DNA of 31,156 nt from an uncultured Veillonella sp. (lineage in GTDB: Bacteria > Bacillota > Negativicutes > Veillonellales > Veillonellaceae). The stretch lies in NCBI RefSeq assembly GCF_900545205.1, contig NZ_UQYC01000013.1:1-31156 (forward strand). The letters are read 5' to 3'. A model generated the notes under the pieces. It was not told where the DNA came from, made no database searches, and saw only the letters and a program-made list of their open reading frames with translations. The position numbers were made by a program, and so were the translations under genes. Of this stretch, positions 15,583-23,602 are shown one piece after another (within the stretch, counting starts at the first letter, position 1; the number at the start of each line of letters is the position of its first letter).

Positions 15583-16440
15583 ATGAAGGACGTAACAAAT
15601 GCAATGCGGGCGCATATCTTAACTGCGGCCGTTCCATATATTAAACAATATACCGATCAATACGTTGTCGTTAAATATGGTGGCAATGCCATGATTGATG
15701 AAGAATTAAAAAAATCCGTTATGAAGGATTTACTATTACTCCAATTGGTAGGGGTGAAAGTTGTACTCGTTCATGGTGGCGGACCAGCTATTAATAGTAC
15801 ACTAGATGCTATGCAGATTGAATCACATTTTGCAAATGGCTTGCGTGTCACTGATGAAGCGACAATGGATGTAGTACAAATGGTATTAGCTGGTAAGGTT
15901 AATAAAGGCCTTGTAGCAGATTTAACAGATCTCGGCGGTAAAGCTGTTGGCCTTTGTGGCGTTGACGGTAATATGATTCAAGTTCATAAGCAAAATGATG
16001 AGCTTGGCTATGTAGGCTCCATAGATACTATCGATACAAGCATTATTGATGATGTTATCAGTAGAGGCTATATTCCTGTCATTTCCTCTATTGGTATGGG
16101 GGCTGATGGCAAGACATACAATATCAATGCCGATACGGTGGCAGCAAAAATTGCAGGTGCTTTAAAGGCAGAAACAATGGTTGCCATGACCAATATTGAT
16201 GGTGTATTACGAGATGTGCATGATCCTGAATCTCTCATCTCTAAAATTACCATGGCAGAGGCAGATCAATTAAAAGCGGATGGTATTATTGCAGGCGGTA
16301 TGATTCCTAAAGTAGATTGCTGCTTAGAGGCTATTAAATCTGGTGCCCAAAAGGTATTTATCATCAATGGTGAAATCCCACATGCTATTCTTATCGAGCT
16401 ATTGACCGATGAAGGTCTTGGCACGATGTTTGTAAAGTAA
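15583..16440 (+). CDS. argB: Acetylglutamate kinase
   Basis: Phosphorylates N-acetylglutamate, the second step of arginine synthesis and the usual point of arginine feedback control. The 285-residue amino-acid-kinase fold shows VVKYGGNAM (about 27-35), LVHGGGPAIN (about 62-71), the substrate loop FANGLRVTD and the C-terminal GGMIPKV. The N-terminal helix before KYGGNAM (residues 1-25) is of the kind present in arginine-inhibited hexameric enzymes, so feedback inhibition is plausible. The GAGGG SD overlaps the end of argC. Confidence 0.95.
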   Translation: MKDVTNAMRAHILTAAVPYIKQYTDQYVVVKYGGNAMIDEELKKSVMKDLLLLQLVGVKVVLVHGGGPAINSTLDAMQIESHFANGLRVTDEATMDVVQMVLAGKVNKGLVADLTDLGGKAVGLCGVDGNMIQVHKQNDELGYVGSIDTIDTSIIDDVISRGYIPVISSIGMGADGKTYNINADTVAAKIAGALKAETMVAMTNIDGVLRDVHDPESLISKITMAEADQLKADGIIAGGMIPKVDCCLEAIKSGAQKVFIINGEIPHAILIELLTDEGLGTMFVK

Positions 16441-16454
16441 TATAGTAGGTATAG

Positions 16455-16479
16455 CGATGGTAATCATTTATTACCATCG
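16455..16479 (+). promoter_or_regulatory. Hairpin between argB and argD
   Basis: CGATGGTAAT (16455-16464) pairs exactly with 16470-16479 around a 5-nt loop. The following sequence is not a T-run, so it is more likely an mRNA stability or partial termination element than a full terminator. Confidence 0.5.
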
Positions 16480-16530
16480 TTACCTTTCATATAGATAGAC
16501 GACGGCATGGCCGTACGTTTGGAGGATGTA

Positions 16531-17718
16531 ATGAGTAATACAATCGATTTTGAACAACAAGATAAAGAATATATAGCCAATACGTATGGCCGGTTTAACG
16601 TATGTTTTGAAAAAGGTAAAGGTTCTCTTTTATGGGACGTAGATGGCAAAGAATACATTGATCTTGGATCCGGTATTGGTGTAACCGCATTTGGTGTAGA
16701 TGACGATGAATGGACAGAGGCGGTAACAAAGCAATCTCATGCTTTGAACCATATCTCTAATTTGTACTATTCTTTACCACAAATTGAATTGGCAAAACAA
16801 CTATGCGCTAAGACAGGTATGAAGAAGGTATTCTTCTCTAACTCTGGTGCAGAGTCTAATGAATGTGCCATCAAGGCAGCTCGTAAATATAGTCATGACA
16901 AATATGGTGACGGTCGTCATGTCATCGTTACGTTAGTAAACAGTTTCCACGGTCGTACTATTACTACCTTGTCTGCTACAGGCCAAGATGTATTCCATCA
17001 ACATTTCTTCCCATTTACAGAAGGCTTTATTCATACACCAGCTAATGATATTGATGCGGCTTTAAAAGCCCTTGATAATCCTGCAGTTTGTGCCATCATG
17101 ATGGAACCTATTCAAGGTGAAGGTGGTGTTATGCCACTAGATAAAGAGTTCGTACAAGCGGTAACAAAATATGCTCATGAACACGATCAACTCGTGTTAA
17201 TCGATGAAGTACAAACTGGTAATGGTCGTACTGGCAGTTTGTATGCATACCAACAATTTGGCATTGAGCCAGATGTAGTATCTACTGCAAAAGGTTTAGC
17301 GGGCGGTCTCCCTATGGGCGCTACCTTATTCAATGAAAAGATGCAATATGTATTAAATGCAGGTGCTCATGCTACAACCTTTGGTGGTAATCCAATCTGT
17401 GCGGCCGCAGGTAACACGATTATTAGTCGTTTAACACCAGAATTCTTAGATTCTGTGAAAGCAAAAGGGGACTATGTAAAAGCTACCTTAGCAGGCAAAC
17501 CTGGTATTCTAGGTGTGAGCGGTATGGGCCTTATGCTTGGTATTGAAACTACAGTAGATCCAAAAGCAGTCATTGCGAAATGTCTTGAAAAGGGCGTTGT
17601 ATGCTTGTCTGCGAAAAATAAAGTACGTCTTTTACCAGCTCTTAATATTCCTCAAGACCAATTGGAAAAAGCGATTGCTATTGTAGCTGAAGCTATTGAA
17701 GAGTTAGCGGCAAAATAA
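16531..17718 (+). CDS. argD: Acetylornithine aminotransferase
   Basis: PLP-dependent transfer of an amino group from glutamate to N-acetylglutamate semialdehyde, giving N-acetylornithine; relatives also act on succinyl-diaminopimelate. The 395-residue class III aminotransferase shows SNSGAESNE (PLP phosphate loop), NSFHGRT, LIDEVQTGNGRTG (Asp that binds the pyridine N) and the Schiff-base Lys254 in STAKGLAGG. The ATG at 16531 follows GGAGG (16521-16525); an ATG at 16507 would precede the SD and is rejected. Its product, N-acetylornithine, is the branch point between deacetylation and direct carbamoylation. Confidence 0.95.
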   Translation: MSNTIDFEQQDKEYIANTYGRFNVCFEKGKGSLLWDVDGKEYIDLGSGIGVTAFGVDDDEWTEAVTKQSHALNHISNLYYSLPQIELAKQLCAKTGMKKVFFSNSGAESNECAIKAARKYSHDKYGDGRHVIVTLVNSFHGRTITTLSATGQDVFHQHFFPFTEGFIHTPANDIDAALKALDNPAVCAIMMEPIQGEGGVMPLDKEFVQAVTKYAHEHDQLVLIDEVQTGNGRTGSLYAYQQFGIEPDVVSTAKGLAGGLPMGATLFNEKMQYVLNAGAHATTFGGNPICAAAGNTIISRLTPEFLDSVKAKGDYVKATLAGKPGILGVSGMGLMLGIETTVDPKAVIAKCLEKGVVCLSAKNKVRLLPALNIPQDQLEKAIAIVAEAIEELAAK

Positions 17719-17794
17719 TTTTAAGGATAACTTTCATAAATATCATTTAAAATAGTTGCGTAACCGTGTAATTATTGAAATAAATCGATGAATA

Positions 17795-17850
17795 TATAGA
17801 CTTTAGTTCTCATTCGTGTTACCCTAGAAGAAACAGTCTATATTGGAGGA
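17795..17850 (+). promoter_or_regulatory. Leader inverted repeat before the 60-residue membrane peptide
   Basis: TATAGACT near 17795-17802 is complementary to AGTCTATA near 17835-17842. The two arms bracket about 30 nt and the 3' arm ends directly before the SD GGAGGAG. The structure could mask or present the SD. Confidence 0.35.
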
Positions 17851-17856
17851 GTAAAT

Positions 17857-18039
17857 ATGAATACAGAATCCTTACGTAACGAAGTATTGGTTCCTGCTGT
17901 AGCAAAAACATTAGATATTGCTACAAAAGCAAAACCTACAAAAGAAGAACTTTTCACAACAGCAAAAATTACGGCTGCTGTGGCAGTTGCAACAGCTGTT
18001 GTATCCTTAGCGGTACAAGCAGTATTGCGCAACCGATAA
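17857..18039 (+). CDS. Small membrane peptide in the arginine cluster
   Basis: I do not recognise this 60-residue protein. Residues 1-35 are amphipathic and charged (MNTESLRNEVLVPAVAKTLD). Residues about 37-56 form one Ala/Val-rich segment long enough to cross or coat a membrane, followed by a basic end RNR. A strong SD (GGAGGAG) and a perfect terminator directly after the stop support a real gene. It lies between argD and the second M20 gene. It could be a small partner of a membrane protein, but nothing in the sequence names one. Confidence 0.65.
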   Translation: MNTESLRNEVLVPAVAKTLDIATKAKPTKEELFTTAKITAAVAVATAVVSLAVQAVLRNR

Positions 18040-18044
18040 GACAT

Positions 18045-18085
18045 AAAGAAAACGACATGGCGTGGCCTGTCGTTTTCTTTTACTT
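18045..18085 (+). terminator. Terminator after the small membrane peptide
   Basis: AAAGAAAACGACA (18045-18057) pairs perfectly with 18068-18080 around a 10-nt loop. It separates the arginine genes from the second M20 gene, which therefore needs its own promoter or read-through. Confidence 0.8.
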
Positions 18086-18134
18086 TTACCCTGTTATTCC
18101 CCTTGATTAAGGGATTTTATAAGGAGGCGATACC

Positions 18135-19313
18135 ATGCATAGTCGCGATTTAATTGAACAATATAAAGGCTACGTTCAAGATTGGCGTAGATATTTTCAT
18201 AAACATCCAGAGCTCAGTAATGAAGAGTTTGAAACAACTAAGACACTGGCTAAAGAATTAGAATCTATGGGCGTAGAGGTTCATGTAGATACTGAGCGTG
18301 GCATCGGCTTAGTTGGTATTATCCATGGCGATAAACCTGGTAAGGCTATCGCATTGCGTGCTGATATTGATGCTTTACCTGTTCATGAACATAATACAGT
18401 AGACTACAAATCTGAAACTGAAGGCAAAATGCACGCTTGTGGTCATGATGGTCATATGGCTATCTTGCTAGGCGCTGCTAAGATGTTAATGTCTATGAAA
18501 GACCGCATCGAAGGCGATGTGTATTTAGCATTCCAACCTGCCGAAGAAACGGGTGCAGGGGCGCCAGATTTCGTTAAATTTGGTGATTGGTATGATAAAA
18601 TCGATGCTATCTTTGGTGGCCATGTGTGGATTGACTTACCAGCAGGCCTCATCTCCGTAGAGGAAGGCCCTCGTATGGCTGCAAGTAGCCAGATTACTAT
18701 TAATGTAAAAGGTAAACAAGGCCATGGGGCACAGCCACATCAGGCGATTGATGCCATTGTAGTGGCTAGTGCTATCGTTATGAACTTGCAAACCGTAGTG
18801 TCTCGTAATGTGAGTGCCTTAGATTCTCTTGTACTCACTATTGGTAATATTCACTCTGGATCTGAATGGAATGTTATCCCTGGTGAAGCTAAAATGGGGG
18901 GCACCATTCGATTCTTTGATCCAGACCAAGAAGAGTATTATGTAGAATCCATACGCCGCGTAGTAGAACATACGGCTGAAGCCTATGGGGCAACTGCGAC
19001 ATTAGAATATGTAAAAAAAGTACCGCCTACAATTAATGATCCTGCATCCAGTGAATTGGCAGAACGTGTCGTTATTGATACATTAGGTAAAGACAAACTT
19101 TCTAAAATGCGTAAAGTAATGCCAGGGGAAGATTTTGCATGGTATTTACAAGATAAACCAGGTTGCTTTGCTTTTATTGGGATTCAAAACCCTGAAATCG
19201 AGGCTACCTACGATCATCATAATAATCGATTCAATATGGATGATACTGTACTATCTGCGGCATCAGCCGTATATGCAGAATATGCCATTGCATGGTTGAA
19301 AGAGCATAAATAA
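18135..19313 (+). CDS. M20 family amidohydrolase, second copy
   Basis: A 392-residue zinc hydrolase, paralogous to the first gene of the cluster. It shows the same WRRYFHKHPELSNEE signature, HACGHDGH (100-107, Cys102 and His104), FQPAEET for the catalytic glutamate and GGHVWIDLPAG. The dimerisation domain begins near ITINVKGKQGHGAQPH. Substrate specificity (N-acyl amino acid, hippurate-like or peptide) cannot be read from these motifs. AAGGAGG lies 6-12 nt upstream of the start. A terminator before and after it suggests an independent gene rather than a member of the arginine operon. Confidence 0.87.
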   Translation: MHSRDLIEQYKGYVQDWRRYFHKHPELSNEEFETTKTLAKELESMGVEVHVDTERGIGLVGIIHGDKPGKAIALRADIDALPVHEHNTVDYKSETEGKMHACGHDGHMAILLGAAKMLMSMKDRIEGDVYLAFQPAEETGAGAPDFVKFGDWYDKIDAIFGGHVWIDLPAGLISVEEGPRMAASSQITINVKGKQGHGAQPHQAIDAIVVASAIVMNLQTVVSRNVSALDSLVLTIGNIHSGSEWNVIPGEAKMGGTIRFFDPDQEEYYVESIRRVVEHTAEAYGATATLEYVKKVPPTINDPASSELAERVVIDTLGKDKLSKMRKVMPGEDFAWYLQDKPGCFAFIGIQNPEIEATYDHHNNRFNMDDTVLSAASAVYAEYAIAWLKEHK

Positions 19314-19416
19314 AAACTATTTAATTATATAAGTAATAACTTACGTACTAATCCGTCTAATAGATTAGATGTTTGTATGTTTAATAATAAAATCAATTAG
19401 ATATCTCCATCTTAAA

Positions 19417-19450
19417 AGCACTGTTATCTTAAGGGTAATGGTGCTTTTTC
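19417..19450 (+). terminator. Terminator of the second M20 gene
   Basis: AGCACTGTTATC (19417-19428) pairs with 19434-19445 over 12 positions, three of them G:T wobbles, followed by five T residues. Confidence 0.75.
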
Positions 19451-19479
19451 ATTGTATTTTTATTTATATTTTCCGTATA

Positions 19480-19567
19480 GTATAGGTATAATATAGGTAT
19501 AAGTTGGATGTGATGCAAGTATGATACAAGTATTATATAAGTATAATTCAAGTGTAGTATTTGTGAT
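19480..19567. repeat. Degenerate 11-bp tandem array upstream of the dicarboxylate carrier
   Basis: Eight consecutive 11-bp units can be laid out in phase: GTATAGGTATA, ATATAGGTATA, AGTTGGATGTG, ATGCAAGTATG, ATACAAGTATT, ATATAAGTATA, ATTCAAGTGTA, GTATTTGTGAT. Positions 7-10 are mostly GTAT. TATAAT occurs at 19487-19492 and 19542-19547 inside it. The array fills most of the gap before the carrier gene and recurs once per helical turn. Confidence 0.6.
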
Positions 19568-19611
19568 ATAAATCCGCTGTAAGTCTAATACATTCTCTAT
19601 GAGAGGTACTT

Positions 19612-20967
19612 ATGAATATAGTTATATGTCTCATCATAATTGCTATTACAGGCTTTTTATTGATGAAGCGCTACCAGCCACAACCTATTTTGATTGGCTT
19701 AGGAATTCTTATGATGTTCATCGCTTATGAGGCGAGCTGGATTGATGCCATATTAGTTGGTGACCAATCCACAGGAGTTCTCATATTTGATGCAATGGAT
19801 ATCGTAAGAATAACGACATCAAATAACATAGTCAATCTGGGCCTCATGATTATGACCTGTGCAGGTTATGCAAAATATATGGAGCATATTGGGGCAGGGA
19901 CGAGATTGGCACATACATTTATACGTCCTTTATATCGTCTAAATCGCCCATATATTGTACTGGCCCTTATGTTTCTACTCAATATGGGATTATCCATTTG
20001 TGTACCTAATCCATTGAGCCTTGCACTTCTTATGATGGTCACTATGTATCCTGTGTTACTTCGATTAGGTGTAAGCCCTGTAGGGGCGGCAGCGGTTATT
20101 GCTACGGGACATCTCATGGATGTGGGGCCAGGTGCAGTATCTACCTTACTTATTGCAAAGACCTTGAATATGCCCGTGCCAAACTATTTTGTAGGCTACC
20201 AGTTGCGTCTTTATTTCTTAGTCGCCATTGTGACGGCTATAGCACACTTTTTCTGGCAGAAATATCGTGACCGGGTGGAGGAACCTAAGGTTATAGATGC
20301 TTGTGAAAGTATTCCAGAGGCGCCAATAGGGCCTAAGCCGTATATGATATTCCCATTATTACCATTGTGTTTTATCTTAGGCTTTAGTCAATATGGCTTT
20401 CCTGGGGTGAAGATGAATGTTACCCTTGCTATGATGCTTGCCTTTGGTATAGCGTTATTAGCTGAATTAATTCGTCATCGAAATCTGAGGACAGTACTTA
20501 AGAGTACAACTATTTTCTTTGAAGGTATGGGGAACCAGTTCTCTTATGCAGTGACCCTTATTATAGGGGGACAAATCTTTGCACAAGGACTAGTGAGTTT
20601 AGGTCTTATTGAATCCTTGCTTGGGGCACTTCAAACATTATCTCTTAACTCCATAGGACTTACCTCTGTGCTAGGCGGCGGTATGTTAGGCCTTAGCATG
20701 GTGACAGGTAGTAATGTAGCGCCATTATTTACTTTGGTTCCACTAGTACCTAATATCGTAGCTCATCTAGGCTTGGATCCGATTACTACTATGCTTGGTA
20801 TGCAAAACGGTGCAAGCCTAGGCTTATTCCTTAGCCCAATCAGTCCGGTAATGGTCGGTGTAGCAGGCGTGGCGCATATTAAATCCGTAGATCTACTTAA
20901 ACGTACCGCCGTGCCGGTTCTTGTGGCGTTACTTACTAGTTGTGTGGGCATATGGGTGCTTTATTAA
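19612..20967 (+). CDS. DcuC-type C4-dicarboxylate carrier
   Basis: A 451-residue inner-membrane carrier of the anaerobic C4-dicarboxylate (DcuC) family, built of about 11-12 hydrophobic segments. Family-like stretches are MMFIAY near the N-terminus, NMGLSICVPNPLSLALLMM, ATGHLMDVGPGAVSTL, and a second half with GGQIFAQGLVSLGLIE and MVTGSNVAPLFTLVP. The two halves repeat each other in layout. Likely substrates are fumarate, malate, succinate or lactate-related acids, which suits an organism that lives on organic acids; the exact substrate is open. AGAGG (19602-19606) sets the start. It is single, preceded by the 11-bp array. Confidence 0.82.
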   Translation: MNIVICLIIIAITGFLLMKRYQPQPILIGLGILMMFIAYEASWIDAILVGDQSTGVLIFDAMDIVRITTSNNIVNLGLMIMTCAGYAKYMEHIGAGTRLAHTFIRPLYRLNRPYIVLALMFLLNMGLSICVPNPLSLALLMMVTMYPVLLRLGVSPVGAAAVIATGHLMDVGPGAVSTLLIAKTLNMPVPNYFVGYQLRLYFLVAIVTAIAHFFWQKYRDRVEEPKVIDACESIPEAPIGPKPYMIFPLLPLCFILGFSQYGFPGVKMNVTLAMMLAFGIALLAELIRHRNLRTVLKSTTIFFEGMGNQFSYAVTLIIGGQIFAQGLVSLGLIESLLGALQTLSLNSIGLTSVLGGGMLGLSMVTGSNVAPLFTLVPLVPNIVAHLGLDPITTMLGMQNGASLGLFLSPISPVMVGVAGVAHIKSVDLLKRTAVPVLVALLTSCVGIWVLY

Positions 20968-21061
20968 ATTTAGATATTTACTAAGTCTTGTTTAATATGG
21001 TATGGTACGAGTTAGTACTGTTGTTAATACTTTGTTTAGATATATGAAATACGGAGCGTTA

Positions 21062-22090
21062 ATGATTAACTTTAACTTTCTTGATGAATGGCTATTATTA
21101 AAGTCTAATGTTAAGAATCTTTTTCTTAACCAAAGGCTAACAAGATTTCCATACTTAGCTGGGGTAGCATTTCTTCTTTTAGAAGTCTATTTTTGTAATT
21201 TTATAAACTTTCTTGGGATTATTGGCTCCCTAAAATTTAACTTTAATGAAACTTTTCAGGAGTATTTTGATAATGTAATTTTTACTTCTAATTACATTAT
21301 TGATAAACCTACTTTTCTTATTATGACAATTATCATTAATCTTTTAGGGGCTTTTATTCTATCGGAATTAGTTAAAAGACGATTAAATGATTATAGTGGT
21401 AGTACTCTTGGACGGTGTTTACAGTATATTATTTTAATTTTTAATATATTACTTCTAGGCTATTGGGGATATAATCAAAGCCTTACAGATATAGATATTA
21501 GAGTGACTGCAGACTTTTACATTTATCTTTTCTATGAGTATATAGTACTCTTATTGCTAATCTTTGTGCCTTCTAGTAAAGTTGCTAATCAATATGGTTT
21601 GCCAAATGGAAAGCAGCGGAGTGGAGAATATATTATCACCTATAAACCGATATATAGCTCTAGCGATGATAAAAAGAGGGAAGATTATTGGGATATAATT
21701 GGTTTATCTCATTCCATAGATTCCTTTAGAAGCATGTTTATCAATAAGCTGTTTGATTATCGAACTAGAGCCAAAAGACAAGAGTTATACTGGGGTGTAT
21801 TTATGTTCCAGATTATAACAAGTGCGCTCAACTCTGTTTTGTTTTACTTCTATGAAAACATATTTAATGTAGAAACTGCTATTGTTGCTAGTCTAGTTAT
21901 CTATTGGATCTTTTGGATATGGTATATGTTAGCTAATATTAGTTGTACTGTTAGACGATTACATGATACGGGTCTTAGCGCTTATTGGTTAATAGCCATA
22001 TTTATTCCATTTATTAATATCTATACTTTATATATGACTGTATTTAAACCATCTATCAATAGCGTTGAATTAAATTCTATTAACGAATAA
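21062..22090 (+). CDS. Membrane protein with two DUF805-like domains
   Basis: A 342-residue membrane protein of unknown function. The C-terminal half is a clear DUF805 domain: FDYRTRAKRQELYWGVF, four hydrophobic helices, and the signature TVRRLHDTGLSAYWLI near residue 290-305. The N-terminal half repeats the pattern in weaker form (NQRLTRFPYLAGVAF, LVKRRLNDYSGSTLGR), so the gene looks like an internal duplication. A charged cytoplasmic linker of about 45 residues joins them. The ATG at 21062 follows GGAG (21053-21056) by 5 nt; the in-frame ATGs at 21002 and 21044 lack an SD. It is more AT-rich than its neighbours. Confidence 0.72.
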   Translation: MINFNFLDEWLLLKSNVKNLFLNQRLTRFPYLAGVAFLLLEVYFCNFINFLGIIGSLKFNFNETFQEYFDNVIFTSNYIIDKPTFLIMTIIINLLGAFILSELVKRRLNDYSGSTLGRCLQYIILIFNILLLGYWGYNQSLTDIDIRVTADFYIYLFYEYIVLLLLIFVPSSKVANQYGLPNGKQRSGEYIITYKPIYSSSDDKKREDYWDIIGLSHSIDSFRSMFINKLFDYRTRAKRQELYWGVFMFQIITSALNSVLFYFYENIFNVETAIVASLVIYWIFWIWYMLANISCTVRRLHDTGLSAYWLIAIFIPFINIYTLYMTVFKPSINSVELNSINE

Positions 22091-22111
22091 AGTTGTTATT
22101 GAATTTTACTA

Positions 22112-22148
22112 AATAACCCTCTTTACATTTTCTGTAAAGAGGGTTATT
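22112..22148. terminator. Strong hairpin after the DUF805 gene
   Basis: AATAACCCTCTTTACA (22112-22127) pairs perfectly with 22133-22148, loop TTTTC. The tail is TATT-rich rather than a pure T-run, but the 16-bp stem at a gene end fits a terminator. Confidence 0.7.
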
Positions 22149-22179
22149 ATATTCCAATAATAAATCGTATGTAATTAAA

Positions 22180-22266
22180 ATGGTTTCCTGCAATGATGCA
22201 AGTTTTAGCGCTTTGCGGATAAAAAAGGGCCTTTCTTCGCCGGACGGTTCTAGAAGCCAGAAAGGA
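22180..22266 (+). promoter_or_regulatory. Structured leader that pairs with the MFS gene's ribosome binding site
   Basis: CCTTTCT (22230-22236) is the exact complement of AGAAAGG (22259-22265), which contains the SD of the MFS gene (start 22271). Inside lies a second stem, GGTT (about 22246-22249) with AGCC, and a CCG-GA-CGG element. Upstream, GCAAG and CTTTGC can form another stem. The segment is more GC-rich than the flanks and noncoding. This is the layout of a translational riboswitch or a protein-bound leader; I could not match it to a known class. Confidence 0.4.
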
Positions 22267-22270
22267 TGTA

Positions 22271-23455
22271 ATGAGCAATCAAGTTTCTATTTCAACAGCA
22301 AATATTCGTGGTGCCTTTGGGGGATTCTTTATTCCAGGTATGTATACCGCCTTATGGGCTGGCTTTGTACCATATTTAAAAGCAAAGCTTAGTATCGGTG
22401 AAGATGTACTGGGTTCCATGATTTTAGTGCTCGGTGTAGGCTCTTGTTTGTCCATGGCCATAGCTGGTAAGCTAGTAGAGAACTTTGGATGCAAGAAAGT
22501 CGTTTTACTAGCTAGCTTTATTGGGATGTTATCCCTTGCGGTTGTTACCATGTGTTCTACAATTGCTACGACCACAGCTGCTTTATTCTTCTTTGGTATT
22601 GGCGTCGGCTTAAGTGGTGCGTCTGCCAATTTACAAGCTATCTTGACAGAAAAGGTGAGTAAGAAACACTTAATGGGTGCCTATCATGGTGGATGGAGTT
22701 TAGGCGGTTTTGCCGGTGCTGGTGTTTTGCTGGTGCTCTTAAAAATATTATCCTTACCTGTTAATGAAAGTATTTGGGGACTTCTCATCGTATTATTTAT
22801 TGCCATGGTTGTGATTAGCCAATTTATGTTAACCTTTGGTAGTGATCCAAATGCAAAGGTTACTAAAAAATCTAAAAGCCCACTATCTTTCCATCCGATA
22901 GCTATTATCTTTGGTCTCTTGTCCTTTGTATCTTACTTGGTTGAAGGCGCAGTAGGGGATTGGAGTGCATTATACTTATTCGAAGATAAAGGTATTGTTA
23001 TCGAAGAGGCCGTTATGGGCGTTATGCTCTTTAATGGTACTATGTGTATTGGTCGTTTGCTTGGTAATACAATTGGTAAACATTTAACCTCTAAACAAGT
23101 TGTAATTGGTGGTTATTTGTTAGGTGCTATTGCAATGGGCCTTATTGTATTCCTACCAGGTTATGGCTCCATGTACACATACTTATTACTTGGTATTTCT
23201 TTAGCCATGGTAGTACCAAACTTATTCTCTGCTATGGGGGAACAAAATGTTATTCCTATGACACAAGCTGTGGCTACATCTACCATGCTTGGTTATATGG
23301 GGATTTTGATGGGACCAGCGTTGATTGGTTTCATTGCTCATGGCACAAGTCTTACAGTGGCATTTATCGTACTGACTGCATTACTTGTTGTTAGTGCTGG
23401 TACTGGTAAATACGCTTATATGTTAATGGACAAATCAAAGGAAGCAGACGCTTAA
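22271..23455 (+). CDS. Major facilitator superfamily transporter
   Basis: A 394-residue inner-membrane permease with about 12 hydrophobic segments in two halves. The first half has FFIPGMYTALWAGFVPYLK and the loop GKLVENFGCKK (a form of the MFS A-motif between helices 2 and 3), and SGASANLQAILTEKVSKKHLMGAYHGGWSLGG in helices 4-5. The second half has RLLGNTIGKHLTSKQ. It resembles the YbjJ/fucose-permease-like branch in the conserved AYHGGWSLGG region. The substrate is unknown. The ATG at 22271 follows AAAGGA (22261-22266), which is paired in the leader hairpin, so translation is probably controlled. The gene ends in its own terminator and is convergent with guaC. Confidence 0.85.
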   Translation: MSNQVSISTANIRGAFGGFFIPGMYTALWAGFVPYLKAKLSIGEDVLGSMILVLGVGSCLSMAIAGKLVENFGCKKVVLLASFIGMLSLAVVTMCSTIATTTAALFFFGIGVGLSGASANLQAILTEKVSKKHLMGAYHGGWSLGGFAGAGVLLVLLKILSLPVNESIWGLLIVLFIAMVVISQFMLTFGSDPNAKVTKKSKSPLSFHPIAIIFGLLSFVSYLVEGAVGDWSALYLFEDKGIVIEEAVMGVMLFNGTMCIGRLLGNTIGKHLTSKQVVIGGYLLGAIAMGLIVFLPGYGSMYTYLLLGISLAMVVPNLFSAMGEQNVIPMTQAVATSTMLGYMGILMGPALIGFIAHGTSLTVAFIVLTALLVVSAGTGKYAYMLMDKSKEADA

Positions 23456-23459
23456 ATAA

Positions 23460-23497
23460 TAGCCCCAAAGACGATATGTCTTTGGGGCTAAATTTTT
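23460..23497 (+). terminator. Terminator of the MFS gene
   Basis: A 13-bp perfect stem (TAGCCCCAAAGAC, 23460-23472 with 23478-23490) followed by a T-rich tail. Confidence 0.88.
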
Positions 23498-23555
23498 GAA
23501 ATATGGAAATATTATTATAAATATGGTGATTCGTTATATATATCATCGATGACAT

Positions 23556-23589
23556 ACAAAAAAGCCACAGGATAGAACCTGTGGCTTTT
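23556..23589 (-). terminator. Terminator of guaC on the minus strand
   Basis: AAAAGCCACAGG (23560-23571) pairs exactly with 23578-23589. Read on the minus strand, the stem is followed by T residues. It is separate from the MFS terminator, which points the other way. Confidence 0.87.
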
Positions 23590-23602
23590 ACATTTCTAGG
23601 TA

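Noticed and set aside
22230..22265. Guanidine-II riboswitch, because an ACGG lies in the leader
   Set aside because: The class needs two hairpins each capped by ACGR; only one ACGG is present and it is not in a closed tetraloop.
22180..22392. A 70-codon reading frame overlapping the MFS start
   Set aside because: It overlaps the MFS gene in another frame, has no SD and covers the structured leader.
23460..23589. A possible CRISPR or repeat element, because two similar hairpins stand side by side
   Set aside because: They are two unrelated terminators of convergent genes, with different stems and opposite T-runs.
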